A DNA stretch of 7,149 nucleotides from Pseudomonadota bacterium. GTDB taxonomy: Bacteria; Pseudomonadota; Alphaproteobacteria; Rhizobiales; Kaistiaceae. The translations under genes were made by a program, and so were the position numbers. Under the pieces are notes generated by a model, which ran no database searches, had not been told where the DNA came from, and worked only from the letters and a program-made list of their open reading frames with translations. Each line of letters starts with the position of its first letter. Position 1 is the stretch's first letter. Shown here in pieces: positions 1-5,906 of this stretch. Location of the stretch: contig JAEZEN010000004.1 of NCBI GenBank assembly GCA_023433185.1, forward strand, positions 1 through 7,149, given 5' to 3'.

Positions 1-327
1 GCCCACGCCCGCGACCGCGCGGCGGCGATCGACTTCGCCTACTGGATCGCCGGCGCCGACGTGCAGCGCGGCCCCTATGCCGCGACCGGCGGCCAGCCGG
101 GCCACGCCGCGGCCTGGGGCGATGCCACCGTCAACGCCGCCACAGGCGATTTCTACCGGGCGACGCGAGCGACGCTCGAAGCCGGTTGGCTTCGCCCGCG
201 CCACGATGGCTACATGGAGTTCCAGGACCAGGCGTCGAAGCGCCTGAACCAGGCTCTGGAGCAAGGGGAGGACGGCGCCCGCGTGGTCGCCGACCTGAAT
301 GATGCCTACCGCGGGAGCTTCCGCTGA
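1..327 (+). CDS. Sugar ABC transporter substrate-binding protein, family 1 (CUT1-like), C-terminal fragment
   Basis: The frame is open from the first base and ends at TGA 325-327, so only the last 108 residues are present and the gene begins outside the window. Visible are an amphipathic segment ending in AYWIAGADVQRG and then a GGQPGHAAAW stretch. A tail follows with RPRHDGYMEFQD and a final helix (LNQALEQGEDGARVVADLND). This layout matches the C-terminus of family 1 extracellular solute-binding proteins, which capture a carbohydrate in the periplasm for a CUT1-type importer. The ligand cannot be told from this fragment. Its own permeases and ATPase are not downstream, so they would lie upstream. 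The gene ends 34 bases before the next binding-protein gene on the same strand, so co-transcription is likely. Family assignment is by recognition of motifs only and is fairly secure; specificity is unknown. Confidence 0.8.
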   Translation, partial: AHARDRAAAIDFAYWIAGADVQRGPYAATGGQPGHAAAWGDATVNAATGDFYRATRATLEAGWLRPRHDGYMEFQDQASKRLNQALEQGEDGARVVADLNDAYRGSFR

Positions 328-349
328 CGGGCGGCTTCGCGCAAAAACC

Positions 350-354
350 GGAGG
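350..354 (+). promoter_or_regulatory. Ribosome binding site that sets the start of the CUT2 binding protein
   Basis: GGAGG lies 7 bases before ATG 362. The frame is open further upstream to an ATG at 299, but that longer start would overlap the preceding gene and put 21 residues before the signal peptide. The Shine-Dalgarno site decides for 362. Confidence 0.85.
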
Positions 355-361
355 AAAGAAG

Positions 362-1540
362 ATGTCGAGGCTGAAACTCACCATCCTGGCCGCAGCGGCG
401 GCCAGCTTCGCGACGGCGGCCGTGGCTGCCGACGATCTTACCGCCACGCTGCCGGACCAGCTCAAGGCGCTCTACGTCGACGCGGCCCAGGAGCTGATGC
501 CGTCGGCCTATGACGACTTCACGCCGAAGGCGAAGCCGTGGAAGTGGTGCCACTCGGAATCCTATCAGGGCAATCCGTGGCGCGTGTCGCTGACCAACGA
601 ACTGCGCCGCCTCGTCGACGGCCTCATCGCCAGCGGTGACGCGAGCTCCTTCGAGGTGTCGGATTCGAACGGCGACGTCAGCCAGCAGATCAACCAGATC
701 CGCACCTTCATCGAATCCGACTGCTCGATCATCACGGCGGTCCCGGGCTCGTCGACCGGCCTCGACGATGTGATCAAGGCGTCCTTCGACGCCGGCATCC
801 CGTTCGTCACGGTTTCGGCCTACGTCACCAGCCCCTATGCCATCAACGTCGATTCCGACTATGGCGGCTGGGGCCGCGACATGATGGCGGCGATTGCCCG
901 GACGCTGGACGGCAAGGGCAACATCCTGTTCGTCGAGGGCATCGCCGGCGCGCCGATCGTCGAGATGCAGCGGAACGGGGCCGAGTCGGTCCTCGCCGAA
1001 TACCCCGACCTCAGGATCGCCCGGTCGGTGAACGGCAACTGGACCGCCAACGTCACGAAGACCGTGGTCCTCCAGGCGCTCGCCACCAACCCCGCGCCGA
1101 TCGACGCTGTGTGGACCTCGGGTTCCGAGTCGCGGGTCGTCGCCGAGGCCTTCGCCGAGGCCGGCCGGCCTGCGCCGCTGATCACCGGCTCCATCACCGG
1201 CGACGCGCTCGGCTACTGGAAGGAGAACCCCGACGGCTACCGCTTCGAGGGCCACGCGGTGCTGCCCGGCTGGAACGCCCAGGCGCTCTTCCGCGTCGGC
1301 CATCGCATCCTTGAGGGCCAGAAGCCGAAGCTCAACGTGCTGATGATCCCGATGCCCCCGGTCGCGGGCGCCGAGCTCGACAAGTGGTACCAGGACTGCA
1401 TGACCCCGGACGCCGGCTCCGTGTTCCCGGTGCCGCCGACCGATCCGATGCCGGAGGAGCTGATGGACGCCTACTTCACCAACCCGGCGCCGACCGGCTT
1501 CGACTACGCCCAGGTGCCCGGCGCCTGCGACGCACAGTAA
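362..1540 (+). CDS. Ribose-type (CUT2) sugar ABC transporter periplasmic binding protein
   Basis: This is the 392-residue binding protein of the importer encoded just downstream; it captures a sugar or sugar acid in the periplasm and delivers it to the permease pair. A Sec signal peptide is visible at residues 1-23 (K/R near the start, an Ala-rich core, AVAA before DD). The rest resembles Peripla_BP_4 proteins: an N-lobe with NEL...GLIASGD and SDSNGDVSQQINQIRTFIESDCSIITAVPGS cut across two strands, the GIPFVTVSAY strand, a hinge NVDSDYGGWGRDM, then a C-lobe with GKGNILFVEGI and DAVWTSGSESRVVAEAF. It is about 100 residues longer than RbsB, mostly from a long N-terminal lead-in and a Pro-rich C-terminal tail. 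Four cysteines (63, 121, 346, 389) could form two periplasmic disulfides; that is inference. The ligand is unknown. The acid-sugar genes at the other end of the window make a tetronate-like ligand possible, but sequence alone does not show it. Confidence 0.88.
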   Translation: MSRLKLTILAAAAASFATAAVAADDLTATLPDQLKALYVDAAQELMPSAYDDFTPKAKPWKWCHSESYQGNPWRVSLTNELRRLVDGLIASGDASSFEVSDSNGDVSQQINQIRTFIESDCSIITAVPGSSTGLDDVIKASFDAGIPFVTVSAYVTSPYAINVDSDYGGWGRDMMAAIARTLDGKGNILFVEGIAGAPIVEMQRNGAESVLAEYPDLRIARSVNGNWTANVTKTVVLQALATNPAPIDAVWTSGSESRVVAEAFAEAGRPAPLITGSITGDALGYWKENPDGYRFEGHAVLPGWNAQALFRVGHRILEGQKPKLNVLMIPMPPVAGAELDKWYQDCMTPDAGSVFPVPPTDPMPEELMDAYFTNPAPTGFDYAQVPGACDAQ

Positions 1541-1559
1541 CGACCGCCAACGCTTGGCA

Positions 1560-1584
1560 GCCCCGCCGGGACGACCGGCGGGGC
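1560..1584 (+). promoter_or_regulatory. Strong GC hairpin between binding-protein and ATPase genes
   Basis: A perfect 10-bp stem, GCCCCGCCGG (1560-1569) pairing with CCGGCGGGGC (1575-1584), encloses the 5-base loop GACGA. It sits 19 bases after the binding-protein stop and 19 bases before the ATPase start. No T-run follows, so it is not a classic intrinsic terminator. Hairpins in this position in binding-protein-dependent transport operons are known to shield the 3' end of the upstream message or reduce read-through, giving more binding protein than membrane components. That role here is inference. Confidence 0.7.
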
Positions 1585-1603
1585 CTGCCGCACCCCGGAC
1601 CCG

Positions 1604-2341
1604 ATGCTCGAGATCGCCAACCTCTCCAAGCGCTACGGCGAGACCGTCGCCCTCGACGGCGCGTCCGTTGCGTTCTCGTCGGGTACCGTCCACACCATCA
1701 TGGGCGAGAACGGCTCGGGCAACTCGACCCTCGTCAAGCTTCTCTCCGGCATCGTCCTGCCCGACCGCGGCGAGATCCGCGTCGACGGGCGGCCCTTTGC
1801 CGGCCGCAACCCGCGGGCTTTCCAGGATGCGGGCTTCGCCACCGTGTTCCAGGAGGTGCTGGTCGCACCCGACCGCACGGTCACCGATAACGTCCTCCTC
1901 GGCTATGACGGGCTGGCGCACCGTCGCCTGCCGCGGAACCGGCGCCGCGACACCGCGCGCGACGCGCTGGCGCTCTGCACGCCGACGATCGTCGACCCCG
2001 AGGTCGAGGCCGGGCATCTGCCCCTCGCCATCCAGCAGCTGGTCGTGCTCGCCCGGGCGCTGGTCCGCAAGCCGCGCATCCTGATCCTCGACGAGGTGAC
2101 CGCGGCCCTCGATTTCACCGACCGCGAGACGGTGTTCACCCTCATCGAGCGCCTCGCCCTCGAGGGCTGCCTCGTCCTCTTCATCTCGCACCGGATGGAC
2201 GAGGTGCTGCGCCTCTCCCACCGCATCACGATCCTCCGGAGCGGCAAGGTGGTCGAGACGCTCGACCGCGCCGACGCGACGCCCGAGCTGCTGCTCGCCC
2301 GCATGGCCCCCGAGATCCTGGCGGAGCGCGCCCATGGCTGA
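1604..2341 (+). CDS. Sugar ABC transporter ATP-binding protein, N-terminal-half NBD (split RbsA-like) with altered Walker A
   Basis: This 245-residue protein is the first of two nucleotide-binding domains that in RbsA/XylG-type importers are normally one chain. It should sit on the cytoplasmic face of the permeases. Visible in order: A-loop Tyr11, Walker A GENGSGNST (34-42), Q-loop Gln83, a degenerate signature LPLAIQQ (139-145) in place of LSGGQ, Walker B RILILDE (158-164), D-loop ALD (168-170) and H-loop His196. The Walker A lysine is replaced by Asn40 (AAC, 1721-1723); in the family this position is Lys in the catalytic N-terminal domain. The degenerate signature is expected to face the already dead site formed with the C-terminal half, so it may be normal for the subfamily. 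The catalytic Glu164 and His196 remain. The start fits the usual MLEIxNLSKRYG opening, although the Shine-Dalgarno site is weak. The frame stops at TGA 2339-2341 inside the next gene's start. Family assignment is certain; activity is doubtful unless the Asn codon is a sequencing error. Confidence 0.85.
   Translation: MLEIANLSKRYGETVALDGASVAFSSGTVHTIMGENGSGNSTLVKLLSGIVLPDRGEIRVDGRPFAGRNPRAFQDAGFATVFQEVLVAPDRTVTDNVLLGYDGLAHRRLPRNRRRDTARDALALCTPTIVDPEVEAGHLPLAIQQLVVLARALVRKPRILILDEVTAALDFTDRETVFTLIERLALEGCLVLFISHRMDEVLRLSHRITILRSGKVVETLDRADATPELLLARMAPEILAERAHG
2323..2326 (+). promoter_or_regulatory. Internal ribosome binding site for the second ATPase half
   Basis: GGAG lies 7 bases before ATG 2334 and inside the end of the first half-gene. 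The stop of the upstream frame falls within the first codons of the second (ATGGCTGA, 2334-2341). This supports true re-initiation rather than a chance ATG after a frameshift. Confidence 0.6.
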
Positions 2342-3089
2342 GGCCGCGCCCCGGGTTCCGGAGCTGCGCGCGGCCGGTGTCGCCCTCGCGGCCGGCCGGA
2401 CGCCGTTCACCGAGGTCGTGCGGGCCGGCGAGATCGTCGGCCTTTCCGGCCTCGACGGGCACGGTCAGGAGCGCTTTCTCGAGACGCTCGCCGGCCTTCA
2501 GCCGCCGCGGAGCGGTGAGGTGGCGGTGAGCGGCGGCGGCGCGGACGCCAGGATCGAGGGCTTCCGCCAGGCGGTGCGTCACGGCATCGCCTATCTGCCG
2601 CGCGACCGGCGGGCGACGGGCATCTTTCCGACGCTGTCGATCCTCGACAACTTCGCCATCGCCACCATCGCCCGCGACGTCCGCGGCGGGCTGATCAGCA
2701 GGACCGCCCGGCAGGCGCGCTACGCGAAGTTCCACGAGCGGCTGGGCATCGTCGCGCCCAACGGCAACGCGCCGATCACGTCGCTGTCGGGCGGCAACCA
2801 GCAGAAGGTGCTGCTCGCCCGCTGGCTCGCGCATGACCCGCGCTTCCTGCTTCTCAACGACCCGACCCGCGGCGTCGACATCGCGACGCGGCAGACGCTC
2901 TACGGGGTGTTTCGCGAGCTTGCCGGCGACGGCGTGGCGCTCGTCGTCCTGTCGTCGGAGATCGAGGAGATCGTGACGCTCTGCCACCGCGTCCTCGTCT
3001 TCCGCGAGAACGAGCTGTTCGCCACGCTTTCCGGCGACGACCTCGTCAGCGACCGGGTGATCGCCGCCATGTTCGGACGGCGCGCATGA
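2334..3089 (+). CDS. Sugar ABC transporter ATP-binding protein, C-terminal-half NBD (split RbsA-like)
   Basis: This 251-residue protein corresponds to the second nucleotide-binding domain of RbsA-type ATPases. After a linker-like start (residues 1-30) come AGEIVGLSGLDGHGQERF (31-48), whose Walker A is degenerate (Gln45-Glu46 where Lys-Ser/Thr is usual), an intact signature LSGGNQQK (151-158), a Walker B ending LLLND (172-176) with Asp in place of the catalytic Glu, PTRGVD (177-182), and Ser208 where the H-loop His would be. Loss of catalytic residues in this domain is normal for CUT2 importers, whose working site is made from the first domain's Walker A/B and this domain's signature. The gene overlaps the first half by 8 bases and the next permease gene by 4 (ATGA, 3086-3089), so translational coupling is likely. 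It may be a natural split or the result of a one-base shift in an ancestral fused gene. Confidence 0.87.
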   Translation: MAEAAPRVPELRAAGVALAAGRTPFTEVVRAGEIVGLSGLDGHGQERFLETLAGLQPPRSGEVAVSGGGADARIEGFRQAVRHGIAYLPRDRRATGIFPTLSILDNFAIATIARDVRGGLISRTARQARYAKFHERLGIVAPNGNAPITSLSGGNQQKVLLARWLAHDPRFLLLNDPTRGVDIATRQTLYGVFRELAGDGVALVVLSSEIEEIVTLCHRVLVFRENELFATLSGDDLVSDRVIAAMFGRRA

Positions 3090-4066
3090 CCGCCGTCCCC
3101 GACACCCTGCCTCGAAAGCCCGGCCTCGCCTGGGCGATCTGGAAGCGTACCGGTTTCGCGCCGCTTCTCCTCCTCGTGCTGCTGGTCCTCAACATCTGGC
3201 TCAACCCGGTGCGTTTCGTTCCCAGCAACTGGGGCACGCTGATCGGACTCGCGGCGCCGCTGATCGGCGCGGCGCTGGCCTCGACGCCTGCGATCCTCGG
3301 CGGTCGCGGCGGCATCGACGTCTCGATCGGGCCGCTGATGGGATTCGTCAACGCGATCGTCGTGAAGGTGCTGATCGCCACCATGGGCCTCGATTCGCCC
3401 TTCGTGGTGATCACCGCGGCCATCCTCATCGGGGCCGGCATCGGCGCGGTAAACGGCTTTCTCGCCGCCTATGTCCGCATCCAGCCGATCGTCGCCACTC
3501 TGGGAACCTATCTCGTCCTCATCGGGGTGACGCTCACCATCCTGCCCTCGCCGATGGGCACCATCCCGCCGTGGTTCAAGCTGTTCTCGGGATCGCTCTC
3601 GATCGTGCCGATCGCCGCCATTTTCCTGATCTGGTGGGGCATCCGGCGGCTGCCCTATTACGACCACCTGATGGCAACGGGCTCCGACGACCGCGCCGCC
3701 TATACCGCCGGTGTCGACGTGCCCTTCGTCCGCTTCCTGTCCTACGTGATCGGCGGCGTCTTCGCCGGCATCGCCGGCCTGATGCTGACCGCCCTCATCG
3801 GCTCGGCCGACGGCAACATCGCGCCGACCTACACGCTGATCGCGATCTCGGCGGTGGCGCGCGGCGGGGTCAGCCTCGCCGGCGGCCGCGGCGGGCTGGT
3901 CGGCGCGGCGATCGGGGCAATCTGCATCTTCCTGATCCAGAGCGTGCTGACGCTCTTCAACGTCTCGACCTTCGTTCTCCAGATCGCCTACGGCTCGATC
4001 CTCGTGATCGCCATCTGCCTGACCGCGATCCAGGACCGGATCGAGAAGCGGGCGCGCCAGCGATGA
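3086..4066 (+). CDS. CUT2 sugar ABC transporter permease, first subunit
   Basis: This 326-residue inner-membrane protein of the BPD_transp_2 (RbsC-like) family is one half of the import channel. After a short cytoplasmic N-terminus, hydrophobic segments begin at about residues 24-40 and recur to about residue 315, consistent with 8-10 helices. Family hallmarks are GGIDVSIG (75-82), the coupling-helix stretch ATGSDDRAAYTAGVDV (197-212), which contacts the ATPase, and ARGGVSLAGGRG (258-269). It ends in a basic tail (EKRARQR). The start ATG overlaps the stop of the ATPase half by 4 bases, and the stop overlaps the next permease start in the same way, so the subunits are probably made in matched amounts. 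Length is usual for the family and no key motif is missing. The substrate is not determined by the sequence. Confidence 0.92.
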   Translation: MTAVPDTLPRKPGLAWAIWKRTGFAPLLLLVLLVLNIWLNPVRFVPSNWGTLIGLAAPLIGAALASTPAILGGRGGIDVSIGPLMGFVNAIVVKVLIATMGLDSPFVVITAAILIGAGIGAVNGFLAAYVRIQPIVATLGTYLVLIGVTLTILPSPMGTIPPWFKLFSGSLSIVPIAAIFLIWWGIRRLPYYDHLMATGSDDRAAYTAGVDVPFVRFLSYVIGGVFAGIAGLMLTALIGSADGNIAPTYTLIAISAVARGGVSLAGGRGGLVGAAIGAICIFLIQSVLTLFNVSTFVLQIAYGSILVIAICLTAIQDRIEKRARQR

Positions 4067-5025
4067 ACCTCACCCTCAACGCGACCGGCGCGCGCGTCGC
4101 GGGGGCGATCGGCATCGCCCTCCTGCTCTTCGTCCTCGGCGCGATCCTGATCCCGGGCTATTCCTCGGCCTTCGCCATCCGCGCCATGCTGGTACTGGCC
4201 TGCCTGCTCGCGGTCGCCTGCGTCGGCCAGACGCTGACCATCATCATCGGCGGCATCGACCTCTCGATCCCCTTCGTCATCGGCTTCGCCAACGTGGTGG
4301 CGGCGCAGCTCTATGGCGACGGCATGAACTTCGTCGTGGTCTGCATGATCGTCGGCGTGCTGGCCCTCGGCATCGGCGCGCTCAACGGCCTGATCTCGGC
4401 GGGCCTCGGCATCCACCCGCTCATCGTCACGCTCGGCGTCGGCACCATCGTCCAGGGTGCGGTGCTGGTCTGGACGCGCGGCTTCCCGTCGGGCTCGGCG
4501 CCGGCTGCGGTGACCAGGTTCGTCTCGATCGGCGGATCGGTCGGGCCGATCCCGGTGCCGTGGCTGATACCGGTCTTCATCGTGCTGGCGGCGCTGATCA
4601 TCCTCGTCCTCAACCGCACGCCCTATGGCCGGCGCCTGTTCGCGCTGGGGTCCAATCCGCGCGCCGCGGCGCTGGCGCTGATCAGTCCGCTCCGCATGTG
4701 GGTGGTCACCTATGCGATCAGCGCGTTCTTCGCGGCCGTGGCCGGCGTCCTTCTTCTGGGCTTCACCGGATCGGCCTATGGCGATGTCGGTCAGCCCTAC
4801 CTGTTCCAGACGATTGCGGCGGTGGTGATCGGCGGCACGGCCCTGGTCGGCGGCCGCGGCTCGTTCCTCGGCACGGTTGCGGGCGCCGTGGTGCTGACCC
4901 AGATCAACACGATCCTGATCGGCCTCGGGCTTCAGCCGTCCCTGGTGCAGGCGGCGCTCGGGCTGGTGATCATCGTGCTCGTGTCGCTCTACGGGCGCGA
5001 GGCACATGTGCGGTCGACGATCTGA
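4063..5025 (+). CDS. CUT2 sugar ABC transporter permease, second subunit
   Basis: This 320-residue RbsC-like permease is distinct from the preceding one, so the channel is probably a heterodimer. Motifs: GGIDLSIP (63-70), the coupling helix ALGSNPRAAALALISP (194-209), and VVIGGTALVGGRG (254-266). Helices are spread from about residues 14-33 to 296-310. The chosen ATG at 4063 overlaps the upstream stop as ATGA. The frame runs open far upstream inside the first permease gene, but that extension is Arg- and Asp-rich and unlike a membrane protein, so it was rejected. The gene is the last of the + strand run. It ends 9 bases before the stop of the converging IclR gene, and no terminator hairpin is visible in the gap. 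Confidence 0.92.
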   Translation: MNLTLNATGARVAGAIGIALLLFVLGAILIPGYSSAFAIRAMLVLACLLAVACVGQTLTIIIGGIDLSIPFVIGFANVVAAQLYGDGMNFVVVCMIVGVLALGIGALNGLISAGLGIHPLIVTLGVGTIVQGAVLVWTRGFPSGSAPAAVTRFVSIGGSVGPIPVPWLIPVFIVLAALIILVLNRTPYGRRLFALGSNPRAAALALISPLRMWVVTYAISAFFAAVAGVLLLGFTGSAYGDVGQPYLFQTIAAVVIGGTALVGGRGSFLGTVAGAVVLTQINTILIGLGLQPSLVQAALGLVIIVLVSLYGREAHVRSTI

Positions 5026-5034
5026 CCGGGGCGG

Positions 5035-5817
5035 CTACTGTCCGGGCACGTCGGCCCCGGCGAGCAGAGACAGGCGCGCCGCGGTCGCCCGGATCAAGCT
5101 CAGGGTGTCCATCATGTCGGGCGCGGACGGGACATTGGCGAGATGGACATAGGGCACGGTGAGGGCGGCCAGCGCCCGGCCGTCGGGGCGGAGCACGGGC
5201 GCCGAGAGGTTCATGACACCGCTGATCTGGATGCTCGGCATCATCGCGTAGCCGCGCGCCTGGATCTCGTCGAGCCGCGCCGCGAATTCCGGCGAGATCG
5301 ACGGCTCCTCGTTGCTCCTGAGGTGCTCGGCGATCATCATCAGCCGCTCGTCGGGCGGCCGGAAGGCCAGCAGCACCTGGCCCGAGCCGGTGTCGAAGAG
5401 GCTGACATGGGAGCCCATGCGGATCGAGATGCCCCAGTAGCTCGGCGCCTCCTGCTGGGCGATGAGCACGACGGAGCCGCGGTCGAACACGACAAGCTGG
5501 TTGGCCTGCTGCGTCGCCTGGGCGAGTTCGCGCATCATCGGCGTGGCGTAGGACGCCATGCGGCGCACCGGGGCGTGGAGATGGGCGAGGCCGAAGAGCT
5601 TGAGCGTCAGCGAGAAGCGGTCGCCCTCGTCGCGGGCGACGTAGCCGCGTCGGACCAGCGTGTTGAGCATGCGGTAGAGTTCGTTGTGGCTCCTGCCGAG
5701 GCGCTTGGCGATCTCGGCCTGGTTCAGCCCGCCATCGGTGGCGGCGAGCAATTCGAGGATGTCGAGGCCCTTGTCGAGGGCCGGGGCGCGATAGCGGTCC
5801 GTCAGCGCGTCCGACAA
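5035..5817 (-). CDS. IclR-family transcriptional regulator
   Basis: This 260-residue regulator binds DNA through an N-terminal winged helix-turn-helix and an effector through a C-terminal GAF-like domain. Visible are the IclR opening [17 protein letters not shown] (9-25), the helix-turn-helix [24 protein letters not shown] read across 31-54, a wing with [15 protein letters not shown] (56-70), then the effector domain with [23 protein letters not shown] and [10 protein letters not shown], a conserved stretch of the family's ligand pocket. TTG 5817 was chosen because AAGGAGG lies 5 bases before it and the protein then has the family's usual length and opening. The frame continues to ATG 5883 and GTG 5889, but neither has a Shine-Dalgarno site and both lie in the likely operator. 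The gene is divergent from the MaoC gene and convergent with the transporter. The effector is unknown; an acid-sugar or CoA intermediate would fit the context. Confidence 0.88.
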   Translation of the reverse strand: MSDALTDRYRAPALDKGLDILELLAATDGGLNQAEIAKRLGRSHNELYRMLNTLVRRGYVARDEGDRFSLTLKLFGLAHLHAPVRRMASYATPMMRELAQATQQANQLVVFDRGSVVLIAQQEAPSYWGISIRMGSHVSLFDTGSGQVLLAFRPPDERLMMIAEHLRSNEEPSISPEFAARLDEIQARGYAMMPSIQISGVMNLSAPVLRPDGRALAALTVPYVHLANVPSAPDMMDTLSLIRATAARLSLLAGADVPGQ

Positions 5818-5822
5818 GGGGG

Positions 5823-5829
5823 CCTCCTT
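5823..5829 (-). promoter_or_regulatory. Ribosome binding site supporting a TTG start for the IclR gene
   Basis: Read on the minus strand, AAGGAGG is followed by five C and then TTG (5817-5815). This is the best Shine-Dalgarno match in the window and decides the start against the upstream ATG 5883 and GTG 5889. Confidence 0.8.
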
Positions 5830-5872
5830 CGGGGTATCCGGCGGGCAGGTGTACGTCGACCGAGTGTATATA

Positions 5873-5888
5873 TGAGAATCCATACTCA
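5873..5888. promoter_or_regulatory. 16-bp imperfect palindrome, candidate IclR operator
   Basis: TGAGAATCCATACTCA reads TGAGTATGGATTCTCA on the other strand. The pattern is TGAGnATnnATnCTCA, with 12 of 16 positions symmetric. Size and symmetry fit the short palindromes bound by IclR-type dimers. It abuts the TATATAT patch, where a bound regulator would block both divergent genes. Function is inference from position and symmetry. Confidence 0.5.
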
Positions 5889-5906
5889 CCAGCGAATGAA
5901 GGGGCC

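Larger units (their letters stand above)
5818..5906. promoter_or_regulatory. Divergent promoter region between the IclR and MaoC genes
   Basis: This 89-base spacer is the only place in the window where two complete genes are divergent, so it must hold both promoters unless one is leaderless. It contains the only clearly AT-rich patch here, TATATAT at 5867-5873, usable as a -10-like element on either strand. No convincing -35 hexamer is seen. The palindrome at 5873-5888 abuts this patch. The start of the + gene is preceded by GAAGGGG at 5898-5904, a usable Shine-Dalgarno site close to ATG 5907. Confidence 0.6.

Noticed and set aside
299..361. Upstream ATG for the CUT2 binding protein
   Set aside because: It overlaps the previous gene and would place 21 residues before a clear signal peptide; GGAGG points to ATG 362.
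131..2410. Very long open frame on the minus strand (about 759 codons) opposite the binding-protein and ATPase genes
   Set aside because: It lies antisense to genes with clear family motifs, is Arg/Asp/Gly/His-rich without any recognisable domain, and is the usual by-product of high-GC third positions.
1604..3089. Calling the two ATPase halves a pseudogene
   Set aside because: Both halves keep full-length domains, there is a Shine-Dalgarno site before the second, and the flanking transporter genes are intact; the split and the Asn40 change are reported as findings instead.
3571..4062. Upstream extension of the second permease frame
   Set aside because: The translation is Arg- and Asp-rich and overlaps the first permease gene; ATG 4063 gives a normal family start and an ATGA junction.
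5026..5034. Possible terminator between the convergent permease and IclR genes
   Set aside because: The gap is only 9 bases and no stem with a T-run was found there; the same is true of the 5-base gap at 6351-6355.
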